From Streptomyces antibioticus (lineage in GTDB: Bacteria; Actinomycetota; Actinomycetes; Streptomycetales; Streptomycetaceae), in NCBI RefSeq assembly GCF_001514065.1, contig NZ_KQ948429.1:124001-188000 (forward strand): a stretch of 64,000 nucleotides of DNA, given 5' to 3'. The position numbers and the translations under genes are program-made. Numbering within the stretch: the stretch's first letter is position 1; every line of letters begins with the position of its first letter. The notes under the pieces are model-generated. The model saw only the letters and a list, made by a program, of their open reading frames with translations, made no database searches and had not been told where the DNA came from. Positions 59,278-64,000 of this stretch are shown one piece after another.

Positions 59278-60630
59278 TTGAGTTCGGGACCCGGAGCAGA
59301 CTCCGCCCCCGCACCGTCCACCCCGACCCCCTTCGAGGACCCTGGCAAGTCCTCGATGTTCAGCTCACTCAGGAACCGCAACTACCGCCTCTTCTTCCTG
59401 GGGCAGGTCGTCTCCAACACCGGCACCTGGATGCAGCGCATCGCCCAGGACTGGCTCGTCCTCAGCCTCACCGGCTCGGCGACCGCCGTCGGTGTCACGA
59501 CGGCACTCCAGTTCCTGCCGATGCTCCTCTTCGGCCTCTACGGCGGCGTCCTCGTCGACCGGCTCCCCAAGCGGCCCACCCTCCTGGTCACCCAGTCCGC
59601 GATGGCCCTCACCGGCCTGGCGCTCGCCTTCCTGACCCTGACCGGCCACGTCGAGGTCTGGCACGTCTACCTGGCCGCCTTCGCCGTCGGCCTCGCCACG
59701 GTCGTCGACAACCCGGCCCGGCAGACCTTCGTCTCCGAGATGGTCGGCCCCGACCAGCTCCAGAACGCCGTCAGCCTCAACTCCGCGAACTTCCAGTCGG
59801 CCCGCCTGATCGGCCCCGCCGTCGCGGGCCTGATGATCACGGGCGTCGGCACGGGCTGGGCGTTCCTGGCGAACGGCCTGAGCTTCATCGCCCCGATCAC
59901 CGGCCTGCTCCTGATGCGCGCCCGCGAGCTGTACGCCGTGCAGCGCGCCCCGCGCGGCAAGGGTCAGCTGCGGGAAGGGTTGCGGTACGTCGCCGGACGC
60001 CCGGATCTGATCTGGACGATCGTGCTGGTGGGCTTTGTCTCGACCTTCGGCTTCAACTTCCCCGTGTACCTGTCGGCCTTCGCCGACGACGTCTTCCACG
60101 CGGGCGCCGGCTCCTACAGCCTCTTCAACACCGTCATGGCGGTCGGCTCCCTCGCGGGCGCCCTGCTCGCCGCCCGCCGCGGCACCGCCCGGATGCGGGT
60201 GCTGGTGGTCGGCGCGGTGGCCTTCGGCGCGCTGGAGATGGTGGCGTCGCTCGCCCCGTCCCTGTGGCTGTTCGCCCTGCTGATGATGCCGATCGGCATG
60301 TTCGGCATGACGGTCAACGTCACCGCCAACAGCAGCGTCCAGCTGAGCACCGACCCGGCCATGCGCGGCCGGGTGATGTCCCTCTACATGATGGTGTTCA
60401 TGGGCGGCGCCCCGCTCGGCGCACCCATCGCCGGCTGGATCACCGACGCGTACGGCGTCCGGGCGGGCCTCGCGGTCGGCGGCGCGATCGCCGCGGGCGC
60501 GGCGGCCGTCATCGGCCTGGTCCTCGCCAGGGTCGGCAACCTGCGGCTGTCGGTCGGCTGGAACCGCGGCCACCCGCATGTCCGCTTCGTGCCGCGGCAG
60601 GCGCAGGAGCAGCTGGCGCCGGCGGCGTAG
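59278..60630 (+). CDS. MFS efflux transporter (MFS_3/enterobactin-exporter type)
   Basis: A 450-residue exporter with 12 helices. SSMFSSLRNRNYRLFFLGQVVSNTGTWMQRIAQDWLVLSLTGSA is the start signature of MFS_3; motif-A-like GGVLVDRLPKRPTLLV, PARQTFVSEMVGPDQLQNAVSLNS and AMRGRVMSLYMMVFMGGAPLGAP follow. TTG 59278 is chosen because AGGAGG lies 8 bases upstream. Earlier ATGs in frame would enter the marR coding region. It is co-transcribed with marR. Confidence 0.9.
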   Translation: MSSGPGADSAPAPSTPTPFEDPGKSSMFSSLRNRNYRLFFLGQVVSNTGTWMQRIAQDWLVLSLTGSATAVGVTTALQFLPMLLFGLYGGVLVDRLPKRPTLLVTQSAMALTGLALAFLTLTGHVEVWHVYLAAFAVGLATVVDNPARQTFVSEMVGPDQLQNAVSLNSANFQSARLIGPAVAGLMITGVGTGWAFLANGLSFIAPITGLLLMRARELYAVQRAPRGKGQLREGLRYVAGRPDLIWTIVLVGFVSTFGFNFPVYLSAFADDVFHAGAGSYSLFNTVMAVGSLAGALLAARRGTARMRVLVVGAVAFGALEMVASLAPSLWLFALLMMPIGMFGMTVNVTANSSVQLSTDPAMRGRVMSLYMMVFMGGAPLGAPIAGWITDAYGVRAGLAVGGAIAAGAAAVIGLVLARVGNLRLSVGWNRGHPHVRFVPRQAQEQLAPAA

Positions 60631-60653
60631 ATGTCGTACCGGCCCGGGGGGTG

Positions 60654-61175
60654 TCAGACCCTCCGGGCCAGCAGCTGCCCGGGCCACTCCTGCTCCCCGA
60701 CCGTGAAGGCCTCGACGCGGCGGAAGCCGTTGTTCTCGTAGTAGCGGACGAGCTTGCCGTCGTCGCCCGCGTAGCAGTCCACGCGGAGCAGCGAGACGCC
60801 CGCCCGCCGGGTCTCCTCGGCCGCGTGTTCGATGAGGGCGCTGCCCACCCCCTGGCCCTTGAAGCGGCGCTCCGAGGCCAGCCAGTGGATGTACCGCTCG
60901 GGCTCGCCGGGCGCGGGGAGATGGGCCAGATAGGCGCCGGGCGCGTCGGTGAGGCTGAGGGTGGCGGCCGGTACGCCGTCGACCTCGGCGATGTAGGTGA
61001 TGCCGTCGTCCATGTACCGGGTGACGGACTCGACCGTCTTCGGGCTCTCCGACAGTGGCTTCGACCCCCACTGCCCGGTACGCCCCTGTGCCACCAGCCA
61101 CTCCACACAGCTGTCCAGCATGCCGAGTATCGCCGGGATGTCGTCGTGGTCGCCGTTCCTGATGGTGATCGCCAT
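60654..61175 (-). CDS. GNAT-family N-acetyltransferase
   Basis: A 173-residue acetyltransferase. MAITIRNGDHDDIPAILGMLD opens the GNAT fold, and LASERRFKGQGVGSALIEHAAEETRRAGVSLLRVDCYAGDDGKLVRYYENNGF gives the acetyl-CoA R/Q-x2-G-x-G/A motif and the C-terminal core. The longer frame up to 61340 reads across the divergent gene and lacks a start. Substrate unknown. Confidence 0.88.
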   Translation of the reverse strand: MAITIRNGDHDDIPAILGMLDSCVEWLVAQGRTGQWGSKPLSESPKTVESVTRYMDDGITYIAEVDGVPAATLSLTDAPGAYLAHLPAPGEPERYIHWLASERRFKGQGVGSALIEHAAEETRRAGVSLLRVDCYAGDDGKLVRYYENNGFRRVEAFTVGEQEWPGQLLARRV

Positions 61176-61209
61176 GACGGCAGCGTAGATCTTTGCCAAG
61201 GTGACGGAC

Positions 61210-61785
61210 ATGAGACTTTTCGCCGCGGTGCTGCCGCCGGAGGACGTGGCCGAGGAACTGGCCGCCGAGCTGGATGCGTTGAAGCGGCTGCCGGGGGCAG
61301 ATGCGCTGCGCTGGACCGGCCGGCCCGGCTGGCACTTCACGCTGGCGTTCTACGGCGAGGTCGAGGACGAGGTCGTCGTGCCGGAACTGTCGGCTCGGCT
61401 GGAGCGGGCGGCGGGGCGTACGAGTCCCTTTGAGCTGGCCCTGCATCGAGGCGGGCAGTTCGGGCGGGGCCGGGCTCTGTGGATCGGGGCGGACGGGGAC
61501 ATGGCCGCCCTGCGGCTGCTGGCCGAGCGGGCGGAGGCGGCGGGGCGCAAGGCGGGCGTCGACATGGGGGAGCACCGGCGGTACAAGGCGCATCTGACCG
61601 TGGCGCGGAGTCGGTCGGAGGTGGATGTGCGGCCGTACGTGGGAGCCCTGGACGGTTTTACGGGGCGGGCGTGGACCGTGGGTGAGCTGGCGCTCGTGCG
61701 CAGCACGCTGCCGAAGGGTGGGGTGCCGGGGGAGCAGCCTCGGTATGAGGTGGTCGGGCGGTGGGGGTTCGGAGGGGCCGGTTAG
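61210..61785 (+). CDS. thpR: RNA 2',3'-cyclic phosphodiesterase (ThpR/LigT)
   Basis: A 191-residue two-histidine phosphoesterase. The catalytic HxTx motifs are HFTLAF (about 42-47) and HLTVAR (about 128-133). MRLFAAVLPPEDV is the usual ThpR start, so ATG 61210 is chosen over GTG 61201. These enzymes open 2',3'-cyclic phosphates on RNA ends, and some ligate tRNA halves. It stands alone, with the divergent GNAT gene 34 bp away. Confidence 0.88.
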   Translation: MRLFAAVLPPEDVAEELAAELDALKRLPGADALRWTGRPGWHFTLAFYGEVEDEVVVPELSARLERAAGRTSPFELALHRGGQFGRGRALWIGADGDMAALRLLAERAEAAGRKAGVDMGEHRRYKAHLTVARSRSEVDVRPYVGALDGFTGRAWTVGELALVRSTLPKGGVPGEQPRYEVVGRWGFGGAG

Positions 61786-61795
61786 GCTCGGGGAC

Positions 61796-61885
61796 GTGGA
61801 CCCGAAGACCCGGAACCGGATCATGGCCGTTGTGCTGGTGCTGATGTTTGGCGTTGTCGCGTTGGCGGCGGCGTTGGGGAAGTAG
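61796..61885 (+). CDS. Very small membrane protein
   Basis: A 29-residue frame with a single membrane helix, reading VDPKTRNRIMAVVLVLMFGV and ending ALAAALGK. GTG 61796 follows GGGGAC and the stop of thpR by 10 bp. The charged N-terminus and hydrophobic rest form a plausible small membrane peptide, and the frame keeps high third-position GC. No homologue is known to me. It could be coupled to thpR. Confidence 0.5.
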   Translation: MDPKTRNRIMAVVLVLMFGVVALAAALGK

Positions 61886-61926
61886 CGCCGGGGAACTGCG
61901 GCCGGTTGGTCGGCTGCGGGCCGGCT

Positions 61927-61957
61927 GTGGCTGGTCGCGCAGTTCCCCGCGCCCCTT
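61927..61957. repeat. Interspersed repeat, copy 4
   Basis: Thirty-one bases identical to 3168-3198. The similarity continues loosely beyond it (GGCGTTGGC here against GGCGTTGCC). It lies in the 94-bp gap between convergent genes, the usual site for this repeat. Confidence 0.8.
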
Positions 61958-61979
61958 CAAGGCGTTGGCCCTACCCGTG

Positions 61980-62972
61980 CTACCAGGCGAAGGCCTCCGG
62001 GGACGGTCCGGGACCCGGGAAGATCTCGTCGAGGCCGGTCAGGAGTTCCTCGCTCAGGTCCAGCTCTGAAGCCCGGATCGCCGATTCGAGCTGCTCCGCC
62101 GTGCGCGGGCCGACGATCGGGCCCGTGACGCCGGGGCGGGTCAGGAGCCAGGCCAGGGCCGCCTCGCCGGGTTCCAGGCCGTGCTTGTCGAGGAGATCCT
62201 CGTACGACTGGATCTTCGCGCGTACGGCCGGATCGGTGAGCGCCTCCGCCGTACGGCCGGAGGTGCGGCGACCGCCCGACACCTCCTTCTTGATGACCCC
62301 GCCCAGCATGCCGCCGTGCAGCGGCGACCAGGGGATCACGCCGAGGCCGTACTCCTGGGCGGCCGGGATGACCTCCATCTCGGCGCGGCGCTCGAAGAGG
62401 TTGTAGAGGCACTGTTCGCTGACGAGGCCGATGGTGCCGCCGCGGCGGGCGGCGATCTCGTTGGCCTGGGCGATCTTGTAGCCGGGGAAGTTCGAGGAAC
62501 CGGCGTACAGGACCTTGCCCTGCTGGACCAGGACGTCGATCGCCTGCCAGATCTCCTCGAAGGGGGTGGCGCGGTCGATGTGGTGGAACTGGTAGACGTC
62601 GATGTGGTCGGTCTGGAGGCGCTTGAGCGACGCGTCGACGGCTCGCCGGATGTTCACGGCGGAGAGCTTGTCGTGGTTGGGCCAGGCCTCGCCGTCGGCG
62701 CCCATGTTGCCGTAGACCTTGGTGGCGAGGACGACCTTGTCGCGATGGGCGGGGTTCTTCGCGAACCAGGTGCCGATGATCTCCTCGGTACGGCCCTTGT
62801 TCTCGCCCCAGCCGTAGACGTTGGCCGTGTCGAAGAAGTTGATGCCCGCGTCCAGCGCCGCGTCCATGATCGCGTGGCTGTCGGCTTCGTCCGTCTGCGG
62901 GCCGAAGTTCATGGTGCCGAGGACGAGCCGGCTGACCTTGAGTCCCGTGCGTCCGAGCTGCGTGTACTTCAT
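61980..62972 (-). CDS. Aldo/keto reductase
   Basis: A 330-residue NADPH-dependent reductase. MKYTQLGRTGLKVSRLVLGTMNFGPQTDE, INFFDTANVYGWGENKGRTEEI (Asp, Tyr), VVLATKVYGNMG (Lys), TDHIDVYQFHHIDRATPFEEIWQAI (His) and VTGPIVGPRTAEQLESAI (cofactor loop) are all visible. This belongs to the AKR group of Tas/YajO-like proteins. It is downstream of the XRE/DUF397 pair on the same strand, but with 30 bp between and no known link. Confidence 0.92.
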   Translation of the reverse strand: MKYTQLGRTGLKVSRLVLGTMNFGPQTDEADSHAIMDAALDAGINFFDTANVYGWGENKGRTEEIIGTWFAKNPAHRDKVVLATKVYGNMGADGEAWPNHDKLSAVNIRRAVDASLKRLQTDHIDVYQFHHIDRATPFEEIWQAIDVLVQQGKVLYAGSSNFPGYKIAQANEIAARRGGTIGLVSEQCLYNLFERRAEMEVIPAAQEYGLGVIPWSPLHGGMLGGVIKKEVSGGRRTSGRTAEALTDPAVRAKIQSYEDLLDKHGLEPGEAALAWLLTRPGVTGPIVGPRTAEQLESAIRASELDLSEELLTGLDEIFPGPGPSPEAFAW

Positions 62973-63002
62973 GGGTTCTTAGCCAACGGCGTGGAGTGCG
63001 CT

Positions 63003-63176
63003 CTAGGCAAGCGACTTCAGGAAGGCGAACCAGGCGGTGGGGGTGAGGTGGAGGGGGGTGGTTTCGGGGGTTTTGGAGTCGCGGATGTGGATGGTGGTGG
63101 GGGTGGGGGCGACCTCCAGGCATTCACCCTCGCCGTCGCTGTAGCTGCTCTTGCTCCAGTGGAGGTCCGTGCTCAT
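63003..63176 (-). CDS. DUF397 small protein
   Basis: A 57-residue protein: MSTDLHWSKSSYSDGEGECL, then EVAPTPTTIHIRDSK and the terminal AWFAFLKSLA. The WSKSSYS...GxCLEVA...IRDSK pattern is the complete DUF397 signature. Its ATG overlaps the stop of the XRE regulator by 4 bp (ATGA), so the two are coupled. In Streptomyces, DUF397 proteins are partners of DUF5753/XRE regulators such as WhiJ/AbaA types, and may act together in development or as an inhibitor pair. Confidence 0.9.
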   Translation of the reverse strand: MSTDLHWSKSSYSDGEGECLEVAPTPTTIHIRDSKTPETTPLHLTPTAWFAFLKSLA

Positions 63177-63982
63177 AGCTCCCGTGCCACCTTCTCGATC
63201 AGCGTTGCGGACTCCTCGGGGCTGAGGGCCTGCGCTCGCAGAATGCCATATTTGCCGAACAGGTCTCCTACGTCGGGCTGTTCACTCACGAAGTAGCCGC
63301 CTCGGTGGCCTTCGACGTAGGCGAGCTGCTGGCGATCGGCGGTCTCCAGCAGGCTCATGCGGCCGGCCAGACCGGCGTGGGTCTCGCGGCTGTGCGGCAT
63401 CACCTGGATCTCGACGTGGCGGAGTTCGGCGATGGCGAGAACGTGGTGCAGCTGCTCCTTGAGAGTGGCTGCGCCGCCCAACGGGCGGGTCAGGACGGCC
63501 TCTTCGAGCACGTAGCTGATCGTGGGGGCGGGCTTGCGGGCGAAGAGCTCCTGCCGCTTGAGGCGGGCGACGACCCGTTTGGCGATCTCCTCCTCGTCCA
63601 GGGTCGGGCAGCGGTTGGAGGTGAACACTGCGCGCGCGTATGCCTCGGTCTGGATCGAACCCGGGATCAAGTGGGTCTGGTACACGTGCAGCGCGGCGGC
63701 CTTCTTCTCCTCCGCCAAGTAGTCCTCGGTCCACGGGCGGAGCCCGCCCTTCCCGAACTCCTTCTCCGCCAGCACCGCCAGTGCACCTTGTGCACCGAGC
63801 ACTTGGTCGGCGGTCTCCACCAACTGCCCCTTGGGCGACCGCTCCCCGCGCTCCACCATCGCCACCTGTGACTTGGAGTACCCGACGTGCTTGCCGAGGG
63901 CTTCCTGGGTCATCGCCGCCCGTTCGCGGAAGAACCTCAACAGGGCCCCGAACGTCTCCGACCCGCGATCACCCGAGTGCAC
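63173..63982 (-). CDS. XRE-family regulator with DUF5753 domain
   Basis: A 269-residue protein. The N-terminal HTH_31 domain is LRFFRERAAMTQEALGKHVGYSKSQVAMVERGERSPKG. The DUF5753 part contains VYQTHLIPGSIQTEAYARAVF, RLKRQELFARKPAPTISYVLEEAVL and LAGRMSLLETADRQQLAYVEG. GTG 63982 is preceded by GGGGAGG, so it is a real start close to the window edge. It forms a unit with the DUF397 gene. It is a WhiJ-like regulator, with many copies in Streptomyces. Confidence 0.9.
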   Translation of the reverse strand: MHSGDRGSETFGALLRFFRERAAMTQEALGKHVGYSKSQVAMVERGERSPKGQLVETADQVLGAQGALAVLAEKEFGKGGLRPWTEDYLAEEKKAAALHVYQTHLIPGSIQTEAYARAVFTSNRCPTLDEEEIAKRVVARLKRQELFARKPAPTISYVLEEAVLTRPLGGAATLKEQLHHVLAIAELRHVEIQVMPHSRETHAGLAGRMSLLETADRQQLAYVEGHRGGYFVSEQPDVGDLFGKYGILRAQALSPEESATLIEKVAREL

Positions 63983-64000
63983 AACCGCCTCCCCAAGTGC

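Overview
This window is chromosomal DNA from a Streptomyces species or a very close relative. GC is very high with strong third-position GC bias. GTG and TTG starts are common. Several features are characteristic of Streptomyces: DasR-type dre operators, a groEL2 gene with CIRCE boxes, DUF397/XRE pairs, the futalosine menaquinone genes mqnB/mqnD, bacterial XPB, a HelD-like protein, and short interspersed repeats containing a GGGGCGCGGGG core. From memory, gene order over most of the window resembles the core region of S. coelicolor around SCO4282-SCO4340. I see no rRNA, tRNA, CRISPR array, prophage or intact transposase.

Layout. 1-5.5 kb: amino-sugar block, with a PfkB sugar kinase, nagA, nagK, a double DasR site and a divergent sugar-binding lipoprotein. 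5.5-9.2 kb: trehalose and glucosylglycerate enzymes (otsB, otsA, gpgS). 9.3-11.0 kb: a SAM-I riboswitch in front of a threonine-synthase-like enzyme and a sulfur carrier protein (the metM/metO homocysteine route). 11.1-13.7 kb: a cold-shock gene and groEL2 with two CIRCE elements, separated by strong terminators. 13.7-17.4 kb: an OYE flavoprotein, a phosphodiesterase and a drug-type MFS exporter. 18.6-22.1 kb: a MurNAc operon (murR-type regulator, murQ, murP). 22-26 kb: small enzymes, including a DinB-like/GNAT fusion and cutC. 26-34 kb: HelD-like ATPase, XPB and a helicase-associated WYL protein. 34-41 kb: HAD phosphatase, an extended cold-shock protein, mqnD/mqnB, a DUF2771 lipoprotein, an MFS protein and a DUF3027 protein.

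The most accessory-looking part is about 41-54 kb. A four-gene group (amino-acid permease, C45 Ntn-hydrolase, RpiR regulator, class I aminotransferase) is tied together by a shared TGCAA-N6-TTGCA operator. Next comes a family of three secreted proteins with near-identical C-terminal domains. Two are tandem, and the third lies in inverted orientation on the other side of a sacsin-like HSP90-fold ATPase. The first and third share a conserved 58-bp upstream element. A small terminal-inverted-repeat (MITE-like) element lies beside the third copy.

54-64 kb is transport and housekeeping: a P-type ATPase, an NCS2 purine permease, a MarR/MFS efflux pair, GNAT, ThpR, an aldo/keto reductase and an XRE/DUF397 pair.

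Two blocks handle cell-wall and chitin-derived amino sugars (nagK/nagA under DasR, and murQ/murP under RpiR). The metM/metO unit is the clearest example of RNA-level metabolic control. Several efflux and oxidoreductase genes carry obvious palindromic operators next to their starts.
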